Positions 21,304-35,743 of a DNA stretch of 64,000 nucleotides are shown one piece after another. Both the position numbers and the translations under genes were made by a program. The stretch is from an uncultured Pelagibacteraceae bacterium (GTDB taxonomy: Bacteria > Pseudomonadota > Alphaproteobacteria > Pelagibacterales > Pelagibacteraceae): the NCBI GenBank assembly GCA_902589725.1, contig CACITU010000006.1, positions 1-64,000 of the forward strand, given 5' to 3'. How positions within the stretch are numbered: the stretch's first letter is position 1; every line of letters begins with the position of its first letter. Under the pieces are notes generated by a model. The model made no database searches. It had not been told where the DNA came from and saw only the letters and a list, made by a program, of their open reading frames with translations.

Positions 21304-22749
21304 CTAAACATCAACTATCATTGTATCTTTAGATCCTCCACCTTGTGAACTATTTACAATTGTACTCCCTTTCCTTAATGCAACTCTTGTTAAACCACCA
21401 GATGTTACGTAAATAGATTTTCCACTTAACACAAAAGGTCTTAAATCAACATGTCTTGGCTCTATATTGCTTTCAGTAATCGTAGGAAGAGTTGATAAAA
21501 TTTCTAAAGGCTGAGCAATAAATTCTCTTGGTTTACTTTTTATTTTCTGAATCATTTCATCTTTTTCTTTTTTTGATGCTCTTGCACCAATTAAAATACC
21601 ATACCCTCCAGACGCATTAGCTGGTTTAACAACTAATTTTGAAATGTTTTCAATAACATAATCTCTATCTTTTTTCTCATGACACAAAAAAGTTTCAACT
21701 TGATTTATTTTAGGTTGCTCGCCTAGATAATAAACAATCATTTTATTTACATAAGAGTAAATAGCTTTGTCATCTGCTATACCTGTTCCAATTCCGTTTA
21801 CTATTCCTACGTTTCCTTTTTTCCAACACTTAAAAAGTCCAGGAACTCCAATAAGTGATTCTTTGTAGAATACTTTGGGATCTAAAAAGTTGTCATCCAA
21901 TCTTCTATATATACAATCTACTTTAAGTTTACCTTTAACAGTTTTCATGTATACAATATCATTTTCCACGAACAAATCTTTGCCTTCAACGAGAGCTATT
22001 CCCATTTGTTCAGCTAAAAAAGAATGTTCAAAATAAGCTGAATTATAAATGCCAGGAGTAAGTACTACCATGTGAGGATTTTCAGTTCTTTTCGGTATGC
22101 ATTCCTCCATACAGTGGTACAATTTATTTGCGTATTGATGTATTGAGGAAACTTTATATCTCGTAAATAACTCTGGAAAAACATCCCTCATAACCATCCG
22201 ATTTTCAAGCATATAAGATACGCCTGATGGAACTCTCAAATTATCTTCCAAAACCAAGTATTCACCATTTATATTTCTAATAAGATCAATTCCAGAAATG
22301 TTTGACCAAGCTTTATACTTTGGAGAAAAACCATCACATTCTTTGATATAATATGGCGAATTAAAAACTAATTCCTTAGGAACTACATTATCCTTAAAAA
22401 TTTTTTTTTTATTGTAAACATCATCGATAAATAAATTAAGTGCTTTTACTCTTTGTGCCAACCCTTTTGAAATTTTGTTCCATACACGTTTAGGAATTAT
22501 TCTGGGAATAATATCTAAAGGCCATTTTTTTTCTTCTGCTCTATTGTTGGCTGCATAGACTCTAAAATTAATTCCTCTTGCGCTAATTGTGCTTTGGCAA
22601 TTTTTTTCAATTTCTTGTAATTTTTTCTTTCCATTCCTCTCTAAAATTCCAGAAATAATTTTAGCATGTTTTCTTATTTTACTATCATCAGATATATAAC
22701 CGTCATAAGAGGACTTTGAGTCGTAATTTTTCCAGAATTGAGTAACCAT
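21304..22749 (-). CDS. Circularly permuted ATP-grasp protein (COG2308-type)
   Basis: FRVYAANNRAEEKKWPLDIIPRIIP, LEDNLRVPSGVSYMLENRMVM, VVLTPGIYNSAYFEHSFLAEQMGIALVEG, VKPANASGGYG. Confidence 0.9.
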   Translation of the reverse strand: MVTQFWKNYDSKSSYDGYISDDSKIRKHAKIISGILERNGKKKLQEIEKNCQSTISARGINFRVYAANNRAEEKKWPLDIIPRIIPKRVWNKISKGLAQRVKALNLFIDDVYNKKKIFKDNVVPKELVFNSPYYIKECDGFSPKYKAWSNISGIDLIRNINGEYLVLEDNLRVPSGVSYMLENRMVMRDVFPELFTRYKVSSIHQYANKLYHCMEECIPKRTENPHMVVLTPGIYNSAYFEHSFLAEQMGIALVEGKDLFVENDIVYMKTVKGKLKVDCIYRRLDDNFLDPKVFYKESLIGVPGLFKCWKKGNVGIVNGIGTGIADDKAIYSYVNKMIVYYLGEQPKINQVETFLCHEKKDRDYVIENISKLVVKPANASGGYGILIGARASKKEKDEMIQKIKSKPREFIAQPLEILSTLPTITESNIEPRHVDLRPFVLSGKSIYVTSGGLTRVALRKGSTIVNSSQGGGSKDTMIVDV

Positions 22750-22859
22750 AATATTTAATATTTTAATAAATATACAAAATAGACAAATGCGAAGAATGAA
22801 TGACAGTTATGCTAAAAATAGTTTGTAAAAATGATTATTTTTAAATATCAATTACATCT

Positions 22860-23585
22860 ATGACATATTGTATAGGTATTAAAACTAATGAAGGTCTTGT
22901 TTTTGCGTCAGACTCAAGAACAAATGCAGGTCTAGATAATGTAAATATATATTCAAAAATGATGACCCATGATGTTGGTGACAGAACTATTGTAATAGTA
23001 ACTTCAGGAAATTTAGGAACTTCACAAGCAGTTTATAAATCAATTGAGAAAGATTTAAAAAGCTCAACAGGGATAATGAACTTAAACACATGCTCTGATT
23101 TCGAACAAATAGCTTCCTATATTGGTTCACTTAATATTGAGCACTCCTCACCTCAAGGAATTAATACAGATAATGTCTTACTTGGTTCAACATTTATAGT
23201 TGGAGGACAAATCAAAGGTCAGCAACACGAATTATATTTAATATATCCTCAAGGTAATTATATAAGACCTGCAGACAGCAAACCTTATCTTGTAATTGGA
23301 GAAGTAAAGTATGGTAAGCCAATATTAGATAGGGTAATCAAACCAAACGTATCTATTGGGGACGCATCACGTTGCGCATTAATTTCGATGGACTCAACCT
23401 TAAAAAGTGATTTAACAGTAGGCCCACCAATAGATTTTGCTGTACACAAAAAAGATGCTGAAAGATTAGCTTCACTTGAATGTTTAAATCTTTCTGACGA
23501 AACTTATTCCCGAGTTTGTAACCAGTGGTCAGAGGGAATATTTAAAGTTTTCGACTCATTTCCCAGATTTGATTGGGAAAAATAA
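22860..23585 (+). CDS. Anbu-type proteasome-like peptidase (COG3484)
   Basis: MTYCIGIKTNEGLVFASDSRTNAGLDNVNIYSKMMTHDVGDRTIVIVTSGNLGTSQAV; strong Anbu-like N-terminus. Confidence 0.9.
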   Translation: MTYCIGIKTNEGLVFASDSRTNAGLDNVNIYSKMMTHDVGDRTIVIVTSGNLGTSQAVYKSIEKDLKSSTGIMNLNTCSDFEQIASYIGSLNIEHSSPQGINTDNVLLGSTFIVGGQIKGQQHELYLIYPQGNYIRPADSKPYLVIGEVKYGKPILDRVIKPNVSIGDASRCALISMDSTLKSDLTVGPPIDFAVHKKDAERLASLECLNLSDETYSRVCNQWSEGIFKVFDSFPRFDWEK

Positions 23586-23587
23586 AA

Positions 23588-24250
23588 TTATTTAACTTTC
23601 CAATCAGTCTGAAAAGTAACATAATTTACTTGAATACATCGTCTTTCTTTAACTATTTTTTTCTTTTCCATTCCATGCCAAGTATTTGGTCCACTGGTAA
23701 ACAGATAACCATAGTTATGTTTATAAGGAAGTGTTTTAACCTTCTCTAATTTTTCATTATAAAAATCTGTTCCTAAGTCCTCAGACTCATTTGTTTTATT
23801 AACAAATATCAACCCTGACATAAGTTTTTCTTTTATATCGCAATGAGGTTTAAGCCAAAAACCTTCTCGATCACATATAATTTCAACTCTTACATAAGAA
23901 TTTGATAAATCTTTATCAATCATTTTAGAAATTGTTTCATATGTTTCTTTAGACTGAAGTTCGTTTATAAATTTTACTAAATTTGGAAATTGAGTGGAGT
24001 TCTCTTTATTTATAAAACATCTAAATTTTATTGCTTTTCCACCTGATGCTATTCCTTCTCTAAATTCTGCAGCTCCACCATCTATTGCTCTAGTGCCATC
24101 GTAATTAAGATTGTGTTTACTCACATCAGGAATATCTGCTTTCACTATTTCATCAATTGCTTCCTCTGATAAAGCATTGCTATATTCCCAATGATTAAAA
24201 GGGAAACTGTATTGTTTCGAATTATTTTTAATTGAATTTAAAAATGACAT
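23588..24250 (-). CDS. Putative 2OG-Fe(II) oxygenase superfamily protein
   Basis: LKPHCDIKEK (HxD) and NTWHGMEKKKIVKERRCIQVNYV (distal H and R). Confidence 0.7.
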   Translation of the reverse strand: MSFLNSIKNNSKQYSFPFNHWEYSNALSEEAIDEIVKADIPDVSKHNLNYDGTRAIDGGAAEFREGIASGGKAIKFRCFINKENSTQFPNLVKFINELQSKETYETISKMIDKDLSNSYVRVEIICDREGFWLKPHCDIKEKLMSGLIFVNKTNESEDLGTDFYNEKLEKVKTLPYKHNYGYLFTSGPNTWHGMEKKKIVKERRCIQVNYVTFQTDWKVK

Positions 24251-25194
24251 TAACTTTGAATTTTGCTTTTTAATATTTTTGCAACTCTATTAGTTTCATC
24301 AAGTTTTTCATAGTTCCAATTTTCTATTTCTTCTCCTAAATTTCTAATAATATTTAATTCTCTAAATAAATTTCTAAAATTTTGGAATCTCTTATCATTT
24401 CTTTTTGGTAAAATATTTGCTACATAAATGGGTTTGCCAGTCAAAGCTGCTTCAGATATCATTGAGCTAGAGTCACATGTAACCACAATATTTTCAGATA
24501 AACCAAGTGCTGATAAATAAGCTTTTTTATCAACATTCATTATAATAGTGTGATTATCTCCAAAAAATTCTTTAGCATAGTGGATCGTATTCAATGGTGT
24601 TCTCATTGATGGAATTACAACAAGTTGAAAATTATGTTTTTTTAATAATTTATAAAATATTGAAAAGATATGTTTCATGTTTTTTGTTGAGTAATCATAA
24701 TATTTGGTAGGCCCACCCAAAATTAAAGACCAAATTTTTCTATCATCTCTTTTTACAAACGAGTTTAAATAATTCTTATTTTCCTCGATTTCATTTTTGG
24801 TAAGATAATGTATGGCGCCTTTAGTGGAAATTACATTTGAGCCTTTTATTCCATCGTGTTGAGGAGCTATTACAAAATCAAAATGATTTAAATCTACTTT
24901 TGGATCTTGTATGTGAATATTAAATACTTTTTTATTTGAAATACTTTTTAAATGAATTGATGGAATTACACTTTTTCTTCCACAAGATATAATTATATCA
25001 AAATCTAAATGATTTAATTTTTTATAAACATTTTGTGAAACAGGAGTAAATTTTGGTGGGAGCAAATTCCAAAAATTATTTAGTTCAACCTTGTGGTGTG
25101 TAAATTCAATCTCTAGAGCTTTAGCCAATCCCTCAACTTGGCTTATCATTCCATGCATACCTTGAGTTAATAAAATACCTTTTAATTTAGTCAT
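24250..25194 (-). CDS. ELM1/COG3660 family protein (mitochondrial-fission-ELM1-like, GT-B-like fold)
   Basis: LTQGMHGMISQVEGLAKAL, IISCGRKSVIPSIHLK, FNIHIQDPK, DFVIAPQHDGI, LGGPTKYYDYS, VTCDSSSMISEAALTGKPIYV. Confidence 0.85.
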   Translation of the reverse strand: MTKLKGILLTQGMHGMISQVEGLAKALEIEFTHHKVELNNFWNLLPPKFTPVSQNVYKKLNHLDFDIIISCGRKSVIPSIHLKSISNKKVFNIHIQDPKVDLNHFDFVIAPQHDGIKGSNVISTKGAIHYLTKNEIEENKNYLNSFVKRDDRKIWSLILGGPTKYYDYSTKNMKHIFSIFYKLLKKHNFQLVVIPSMRTPLNTIHYAKEFFGDNHTIIMNVDKKAYLSALGLSENIVVTCDSSSMISEAALTGKPIYVANILPKRNDKRFQNFRNLFRELNIIRNLGEEIENWNYEKLDETNRVAKILKSKIQS

Positions 25195-25215
25195 TAATCA
25201 CTATATAGCTTTCAT

Positions 25216-26163
25216 ATGAGTCAAAATCCAACTAAACACACAAAAGTGTTAATAATTGGATCTGGTCCTGCCGGATACACAGCTGCAGTTTATGCTGCTC
25301 GAGCTATGTTAAATCCAATTCTAGTTCATGGATCTGAGCCAGGTGGTCAATTAACAACGACAACTGATGTTGAAAACTTTCCAGGATTTGCAGAAGTAAT
25401 ACAAGGTCCTTGGTTGATGGATCAAATGAAAGAACAAGCTAAAGCTGTTGGTACAGAAATGATAGAGGATCACATTAGTAATGTTAATTTAAAAACTTCT
25501 CCGTTTGAGGCAACTGGAGATAGTGGTCAAAAATATACTGCTGATAGCATAATAATTTCTACAGGTGCTCAGGCAAGATGGTTAAATTTAGACTCAGAAC
25601 AAGAGTTTAGAGGATTTGGCGTCTCAGCTTGCGCAACATGTGACGGTTTCTTTTTTAAAAATAAAGAGGTTGCTGTAGTTGGAGGTGGCAATGCAGCTGT
25701 TGAAGAGGCAATGTTTCTAACAAAATTTGCATCCAAAGTAAAATTAATACATAGAAGAGATAGTTTAAGGGCTGAAAAAATGCTTCAAAAAAAATTAATG
25801 GAAAATAAAAAAATTGAAATTATTTGGGACTCTGTAGTTGAAGATGTATTGGGTGACAAAGATCCTAAAAATGTTAAGGGAATTAAAATAAAAAATGTCA
25901 AAACAAATGAAATACAAGAATTAAAGCTTGATGGTGTATTTATTGCTATTGGTCATGATCCAGCAACCCAGCTATTTAAAGATCAACTAGAAATGGATAA
26001 AGAAGGATACTTAATCACAAAGGCAGACTCCACTGAAACTAATGTGCCTGGTGTTTTTGCAGCTGGGGATGTAAAAGACAAAATTTTTAGACAAGCAGTC
26101 ACAGCTGCTGGTATGGGATGCATGGCAGCTCTTGAAGCAGAAAAACATCTATCTCACAATTAA
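25216..26163 (+). CDS. trxB: Thioredoxin-disulfide reductase
   Basis: IGSGPAGYTAAVYAARA, CATCDGFF active site, GGGNAAVEEA, FAAGDVKD. Confidence 0.97.
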   Translation: MSQNPTKHTKVLIIGSGPAGYTAAVYAARAMLNPILVHGSEPGGQLTTTTDVENFPGFAEVIQGPWLMDQMKEQAKAVGTEMIEDHISNVNLKTSPFEATGDSGQKYTADSIIISTGAQARWLNLDSEQEFRGFGVSACATCDGFFFKNKEVAVVGGGNAAVEEAMFLTKFASKVKLIHRRDSLRAEKMLQKKLMENKKIEIIWDSVVEDVLGDKDPKNVKGIKIKNVKTNEIQELKLDGVFIAIGHDPATQLFKDQLEMDKEGYLITKADSTETNVPGVFAAGDVKDKIFRQAVTAAGMGCMAALEAEKHLSHN

Positions 26164-27186
26164 ATGTCAGAAAAAATATTGCTAACTGGAATAAGCGGTT
26201 GGATAGCAAAACATACAGCTATAGAATTATTAAATTCTGGTTACGAGGTCGTTGGGACAGTAAGAAATGAAACTTTAATAGAACAAACCAAAGACACTAT
26301 TAGTAAATACGCTCCTATAGATAAATTATCTTTTATTAAATTAGATCTTGTTAAAGATGATGGATGGAATGATGCAGCTAAAGGATGTAAATATATATTT
26401 CATATTGCATCTCCTTTTCCAATAAAAGTTTCAAATAATAGAGAAAGCTTATTACCTCCTGCAGTAGATGGTACGTTAAGGGTATTGAATGCAGGGATAA
26501 ATGCTGGAGTAGATCAAATCATAAAAACTTCTTCTATTGTTGCTATGTTTAGAAAACCAAACAGAACTAATCCTTATACATTTGGAGAAAAAGATTGGAC
26601 TGATGAAAATTGGGTAGAGGGGGTAAATGATTATTTTTTATCAAAAACTAAAGCTGAGAGAATTGCTTGGGAATTGATGGAAAGCAAAGGATTAAAAAAT
26701 AAATTAACAACAATTTGTCCTGGTGGTGTCTTCGGTGATGCTCTAGATAAAAAAGGAGGTACTTCAATTGAGTATGTCAGACAATTCATGGCTGGTAAAT
26801 TTCCTGGAGCACCTAAATTTGCTGTTCTAATTTCTGATGTAAAAGACATTGCAAAAGCACATGTTGCTTGTATAGGAAATGATAAAGTTGGAGGTAGAAG
26901 ATTAATTGTTGGAAAAGAAGTAAAAAAATTAGTCGAATTATCCCAATTGATGGCTGAAGCAATGCCTGCTTATGCAAAAAAGCTGCCAAAAAAAGAACTT
27001 CCAAATTTCATGGTCAAGTTGATAAGTTATTTAGACTCAAGTGCTAAAATGATGATACCTGATCTTGGAATTTTAATGCAAACCGACCCCTCTTATGCTG
27101 AAGAGTTGTTAGGTTTTAAATTTAAAGCTGCAAAAGATTGTATGGCAGAGAATGCCAAATCTGTTGTGAGGCTAGGTTTGGTTTAA
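26164..27186 (+). CDS. NAD-dependent epimerase / dihydroflavonol-4-reductase-like
   Basis: LLTGISGWIAKHTAIELLNSGYEVVGTVRN Rossmann motif; extended SDR layout. Confidence 0.85.
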   Translation: MSEKILLTGISGWIAKHTAIELLNSGYEVVGTVRNETLIEQTKDTISKYAPIDKLSFIKLDLVKDDGWNDAAKGCKYIFHIASPFPIKVSNNRESLLPPAVDGTLRVLNAGINAGVDQIIKTSSIVAMFRKPNRTNPYTFGEKDWTDENWVEGVNDYFLSKTKAERIAWELMESKGLKNKLTTICPGGVFGDALDKKGGTSIEYVRQFMAGKFPGAPKFAVLISDVKDIAKAHVACIGNDKVGGRRLIVGKEVKKLVELSQLMAEAMPAYAKKLPKKELPNFMVKLISYLDSSAKMMIPDLGILMQTDPSYAEELLGFKFKAAKDCMAENAKSVVRLGLV

Positions 27187-27833
27187 TTATAATTTTAAAA
27201 TTTCATCAGACTCAAACGTAATTTTTTGCAAATTTTCCTTAGCAATTTTGATCATTGCTTTTGCAACATTTTCTGAACTAATTGGTCTCATTTTTTTAAA
27301 TGGCCCAAATAACAAAGGCGATAATATGCTAAAAGTCAAAATACCTATTTTTTCACCTGCTCTGTTCTCTTTTCTTTTTCCAATTAAAAAAGAGGGTCTT
27401 AATATTCCTAATTTAGAGAAGTTTAATCTTTTTAATTCTTCTTCAACTAAACCTTTAAATTTCACATATTTACCTGAACTTTTTGGATTAGCATATATTG
27501 AAGAAATAAAAATAAATGACTTAACTGAATTAGCTTTTGCAATTTGTGCAATTTCTTTTGGAATATCTAACTCTACTTTTTGATAATCATTTTTATCAGG
27601 AGAATTTTGCTTTGTAGTGCCAATACAAAAAAAACAATCATCCCCTGTAATTTCAGTTTTATGATTTCCTAAATTATTAAAATCAATATTTATAACCTCA
27701 ACTTTTTCATTATTAATTGAAGTTTGAGAGCGAACGAAAATCTTAATTTTAGTATAATAATTATCTTGAATTAATTGATTAACTAAATGGCCACCAATTA
27801 ATCCAGTGGAACCAAATACTATGGCTGTTTTCA

Positions 27834-27834
<1 letters not shown>
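27187..27834 (-). CDS. Atypical SDR / NAD(P)H-binding protein (TIP30-like)
   Basis: AIVFGSTGLIGGHLVNQLIQ, CFFCIGTTKQNSPDKNDYQKVELD, LRPSFLIGKR. Confidence 0.8.
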
Positions 27835-31225
<3,391 letters not shown>

Positions 31226-31244
<19 letters not shown>

Positions 31245-31981
31245 TTATTACCGGTGGGGCAACGAGAATTGGAGCTGCAATTGCGAAAAAATTATCTGGC
31301 ACAAAAAAAGAAATATTAATTCATTTCAATAAATCAAAATCAAAAGCTGAAAAATTAAAAAAAGAATTAGAGGGTAATGGTACAAAGGTTTACCTTGTAA
31401 AAGGTGATTTAAGTAAAGAAAAAGACGTAAATAAAATTGTTAAATATGCCAAATTAAAATTAAAATTTTTTGATTGTTTAATTAACAATGCTTCTTTATT
31501 TGAAAATGATAAAATAGAAAACTTCACAACAGATAGTTGGGGTAAACACTTGAGAACAAATTTAAGAACACCTGCTTTATTATCTAAAGAATTTGCTAAA
31601 AGTATAAAAGGAAAAAATAATAATATAATAAATATAATTGATCAGAGAGTCTTTAAACTTACTCCTTATTTTTTTTCATACACTATAAGTAAAACTGGCC
31701 TTTATACTCTTACAAAAACAAGTGCTATGAGCCTAGCTCCAAAAATAAGGGTCAATGGAATAGCTCCAGGACCTACAATAAAAAATCAAAGACAGTCTGA
31801 AAAACACTTCAAAAAACAGTATTTAGCAACCCCCTTAAAAAGACAAGTTGATGTGGAACAAATTTGCAACGCTGTTGACTTTTTTATAAAAAATTGGTCT
31901 ATCACTGGTCAAGTATTAGCAATTGATAGTGGGCAGAATTTAAACTGGCAAACACCAGACATTATGGGAGGAAAAGAATGA
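31226..31981 (+). CDS. Short-chain dehydrogenase, FolM/pteridine-reductase-like
   Basis: [52 protein letters not shown]; adjacent to folB. Confidence 0.8.
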
Positions 31982-32907
31982 AAAAAATTTTTTTAATTTT
32001 AATATTTTTATTAATCTCTAGCAATGTTCATGCTAATAAAATTTTAAAAAGTGGATTTATTACTAAATCAGCTAAAGTAAAAGAAGGTTTTGTTGTTGAG
32101 GACCCTAAAAATAAAATTATCATTATTTTTAATCATGGTCAAAACACAAATGATGAAGCAAAAAAGAGTGAATGTGTTTGGGCAATGGATCTAAAAAATC
32201 AAGCATCACTAGTTGATGAGGAAATTAATGGTAAGAAAATTATGGTTTACAACTTTTGCTCTAATGACTTTGCGGGGGATATGTCATTGAAAAAAAGTTG
32301 GTGGAAATCTAAAACCCCTTATGTGGGTAAACATAAATTAGATAAAAGAGTTGAAAAAAACTTAGAATTAGTTGAAAAATTTATAAATATAGGTGTTCCC
32401 AGAAAACAGATTATTATATCAGGTCACTCTTGTGGTGGTCTATTAACTTTAATGTTATTAGCTGCCCATCCTGATAAAGTAGGTGGAGGGATATCCTACA
32501 TGCAAGCTTGTTTTGGTAAACTTTCCAAAAAATATAAAGTCAAAAAAGTTGGTCCTGAAGAGGCACTAAAAAAATTTGCTAAAAAGCGCCCAGGTCCTGC
32601 AGAACTAAGGCAAAGACAGATTGATAATATTAAAAAATCAAATAATGTACCCGTTCTAGCTTTTACTCATCCTAGAGATAAGTATGAAGGACTTTTATCA
32701 GATTGGTTAGAAGAAGTCCCTGGCGTTAAAAGAATTGTTATTTCAAAGAATTATAAAGTTAATGGAAAAGAATGTGTGGTAGGAGGATATGACTGGAAAG
32801 AAAATGTTTCAAAACAAAAAAATCCAGGGCACGTAATGAATATGGCTGATTGTTTTCAATATTATAATCCAGTCATTTTAGATTATATTGCCTCAAGAAT
32901 TAAATAA
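31978..32907 (+). CDS. Secreted alpha/beta-hydrolase-like protein, function unknown
   Basis: N-terminal signal peptide; IIISGHSCGGLLTLMLLAAHPDKVGGGISY nucleophile-elbow motif. Confidence 0.65.
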   Translation: MKKIFLILIFLLISSNVHANKILKSGFITKSAKVKEGFVVEDPKNKIIIIFNHGQNTNDEAKKSECVWAMDLKNQASLVDEEINGKKIMVYNFCSNDFAGDMSLKKSWWKSKTPYVGKHKLDKRVEKNLELVEKFINIGVPRKQIIISGHSCGGLLTLMLLAAHPDKVGGGISYMQACFGKLSKKYKVKKVGPEEALKKFAKKRPGPAELRQRQIDNIKKSNNVPVLAFTHPRDKYEGLLSDWLEEVPGVKRIVISKNYKVNGKECVVGGYDWKENVSKQKNPGHVMNMADCFQYYNPVILDYIASRIK

Positions 32908-33334
32908 TATGAAAAAAAATAATTTGAAAATTGTCAAAATTGATAAAAATAAAACTTTATTTAATTATGAGAAAAAAATCCTAATTAATGAATTAATCTT
33001 AGATTTAAAACTTGGTTATTATGATTTTGAAAAAGAAAAATCTCAGAAAGTTAAATTTAGTCTTGAAATAGACTATGAAGATAAAAAACCATCTAGCGAC
33101 AAAGATATAAAATCTATTGTAAATTATGGAACAATTGTAAAATTGATCACTAAACTGGTAAAAAAAAAACATTATAACTTTTTAGAGACTTTGGCAGAGG
33201 CTGTTTTTGATGAACTTTTTAGGGATAAAAGAATTGCTAAAATAATGCTTAAAATTGAGAAATTAGAAATCTTAAAACAATGTTCATCTGTTGGTATTCA
33301 AATTACCAAAAAGAGAAGCCATGATAAGCTCTGA
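32888..33334 (+). CDS. folB: Dihydroneopterin aldolase-like
   Basis: [61 protein letters not shown]. Confidence 0.82.
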   Translation: MPQELNNMKKNNLKIVKIDKNKTLFNYEKKILINELILDLKLGYYDFEKEKSQKVKFSLEIDYEDKKPSSDKDIKSIVNYGTIVKLITKLVKKKHYNFLETLAEAVFDELFRDKRIAKIMLKIEKLEILKQCSSVGIQITKKRSHDKL

Positions 33335-35156
33335 AATAGGAAAAGAAGTAATTAAAAAAGAGCTACCTCTAGTACCAAAACTTCCAGGCGTATACAGGAT
33401 GCTTAATGAAAAGAATGAAATTCTTTATGTGGGTAAAGCTAAAAACTTACCAAATAGATTAAAGAGTTATGTTTCCGAAAAGAATCATATTATTCGAACA
33501 GAGAGGATGCTTTCACAGACAAGAAAATTAGAGATTACAACAACTTCCAATGAGAGTGAAGCTTTACTACTAGAAGCAAATTTAATTAAAAAGCATAAGC
33601 CAAAATTCAATATTTTACTTCGTGATGATAAGTCATTTCCGTTTATATTTATTGGTAATAAAGATAAGTGGCCTCAAATAAAAAGACATAGAGGGAAAAA
33701 AACAAAAGAAGGTTTTTACTTTGGACCTTTTGCTTCTGCTGGTTCAGCTAATTGGACAATCAAAATGATCCAAAAAATTTTTCATTTGAGAGTTTGTGAT
33801 GATACAGTTTTTAAGAATAGAGAAAGACCATGTATCTTGTATCAAATAAAAAGATGTTCAGGACCTTGTGTCGGTTACATAAAAAAAGAGGATTATAGTC
33901 AAACTGTAGAGGATGCTATTGAATTTGTTTCAGGTAAGTCTAGAAAAATTCAAAAAAATCTTTCTAGCCAAATGGAAAAGGCAAGTGAAGATCTTGATTT
34001 TGAAAAAGCTGTTATATTAAGAGATAGAATTAAAGCATTAAATATAATTCAGTCCTCTCAGAGAATTAATGAAGCGAACTTAGTTGAAGCTGATGTCATC
34101 GCTGGATACAAAGAATCTGGAAAAACTTGTATTCAAGTATTTTTTTATAGATCAAAACAAAATTGGGGCAACCAAGCTTTTTTTCCAAAACATGATCCAG
34201 ATGAAAAATTCAGTGAAATACTAAATTCCTTTGTTTCTCAATTTTATGAAAATAAAAGTGTTCCATCATCAGTTATTCTTTCGGAGGAAATTAAAGAAAA
34301 AATCTTAATTGAAAAAACACTTACCCAAAAAGAAGGAAAACAAATTAATATTTCAGTTGCAAAAAAAGGATCAAAACTAAAAGTTATTAATCAAGCTATA
34401 AAAAATGCAAAAGACAGTCTAAATAGAAAACTTTATGAAAGTCAGAATAATAAAGAATTATTCGATGCAGTAGCTCAAAAATTTAATTTAGAAACTAACA
34501 TAAATTTAATTGAAGTTTATGATAATAGTCATATTCAAGGAACAAATAGTGTTGGAGCACTAATAGCTTATGGTGATGAGGGATTTATTAAGAAAAGGTA
34601 TAGAAAATTTAATATTAAATATAAAAAAAATGAACAAGATGATTATGGCATGATGAAAGAAGTATTAAATAGAAGGTTCAAAAGAGCAGTTCAGGAAAAA
34701 GATAATTATCTTACTTTTCCTGATTTAGTGCTTGTAGATGGAGGCAAAGGTCAATATTCGGTTGCGAGAGAAAGTCTTAATGAACTAGGTCTTCACGATA
34801 TTCCAATTATTGCAATAGCAAAAGGTAAGTTTAGAAATAGTGGAAATGAAACCTTTTTTCATAATGGTAAGGAGTTTAAATTTTCAAGAAATGACCCTAC
34901 CCTATTTTTCCTACAAAGGATTAGAGATGAGTCACATAGGTTTGCTATAAGTGCACATAGAGCAAAGAGAAAAAAAGGTTTAAGCAAGTCTCTTTTAGAC
35001 CAAATAGATGGTATTGGAGCTATAAGAAAAAGGGCTTTACTAAACCATTTTGGTTCAGCAAGATCTGTTGAGTCTGCAAGTTTAGATGAGATAAAATCTG
35101 TAGATGGTGTAGAGGAAAAAGTTGCAAAAAAGATATATAACTTTTTTCATGAATAA
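33321..35156 (+). CDS. uvrC: Excinuclease ABC subunit C
   Basis: [36 protein letters not shown] domain; [10 protein letters not shown]; HhH C-terminus. Start taken at M11 of the listed ORF. Confidence 0.97.
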   Translation: MISSEIGKEVIKKELPLVPKLPGVYRMLNEKNEILYVGKAKNLPNRLKSYVSEKNHIIRTERMLSQTRKLEITTTSNESEALLLEANLIKKHKPKFNILLRDDKSFPFIFIGNKDKWPQIKRHRGKKTKEGFYFGPFASAGSANWTIKMIQKIFHLRVCDDTVFKNRERPCILYQIKRCSGPCVGYIKKEDYSQTVEDAIEFVSGKSRKIQKNLSSQMEKASEDLDFEKAVILRDRIKALNIIQSSQRINEANLVEADVIAGYKESGKTCIQVFFYRSKQNWGNQAFFPKHDPDEKFSEILNSFVSQFYENKSVPSSVILSEEIKEKILIEKTLTQKEGKQINISVAKKGSKLKVINQAIKNAKDSLNRKLYESQNNKELFDAVAQKFNLETNINLIEVYDNSHIQGTNSVGALIAYGDEGFIKKRYRKFNIKYKKNEQDDYGMMKEVLNRRFKRAVQEKDNYLTFPDLVLVDGGKGQYSVARESLNELGLHDIPIIAIAKGKFRNSGNETFFHNGKEFKFSRNDPTLFFLQRIRDESHRFAISAHRAKRKKGLSKSLLDQIDGIGAIRKRALLNHFGSARSVESASLDEIKSVDGVEEKVAKKIYNFFHE

Positions 35157-35158
35157 TT

Positions 35159-35743
35159 ATGCTTAAAAAAATTCCAAATATACTAACCATTGGTAGAATA
35201 ATTATAGTTCCATTTTTTGTTTTAGCTTTTTATCTTCCGGGATTTTATGGTGATTTAACAGCCTTAATATTATTTATTATTGCATCATTTACAGATTTCT
35301 TGGATGGGATGTTAGCTAGAATGTTTGGAGGGGAATCTAAGTTAGGTGAATTATTAGATCCCATAGCTGATAAAATTATTGTAGCAGCAGCACTTATACT
35401 TTTGGTTATGGATGGTACTATTCGAAATTACGAGGTAATTGCAGCAATTATAATACTTACGAGAGAAATTTTAATTTCAGGTTTAAGAGAGTTTTTAGCA
35501 AAGGGTAAGATAAAACTTCCTGTATCAAATCTTGCTAAACTTAAAACGGTATTACAAATGGTATCCATAGCTCTTTTACTGTCAGGGGATACAGGAAATA
35601 AGATAATTAACTTTCAAGATTATAATGCTCAAACAATTGGTATAATTTTTTTGTGGTTATCAGCCGCTTTAACACTTTTCACTGCATATGATTATATGCG
35701 AAAAGGTATTGATCACGCAATGTCTGAGGACAGTAAAGATTAA
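35159..35743 (+). CDS. pgsA: CDP-diacylglycerol--glycerol-3-phosphate 3-phosphatidyltransferase
   Basis: IPNILTIGRIIIVP, DFLDGMLARMFGGESKLGELLDPIADKI CDP-alcohol phosphotransferase signature. Confidence 0.95.
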   Translation: MLKKIPNILTIGRIIIVPFFVLAFYLPGFYGDLTALILFIIASFTDFLDGMLARMFGGESKLGELLDPIADKIIVAAALILLVMDGTIRNYEVIAAIIILTREILISGLREFLAKGKIKLPVSNLAKLKTVLQMVSIALLLSGDTGNKIINFQDYNAQTIGIIFLWLSAALTLFTAYDYMRKGIDHAMSEDSKD

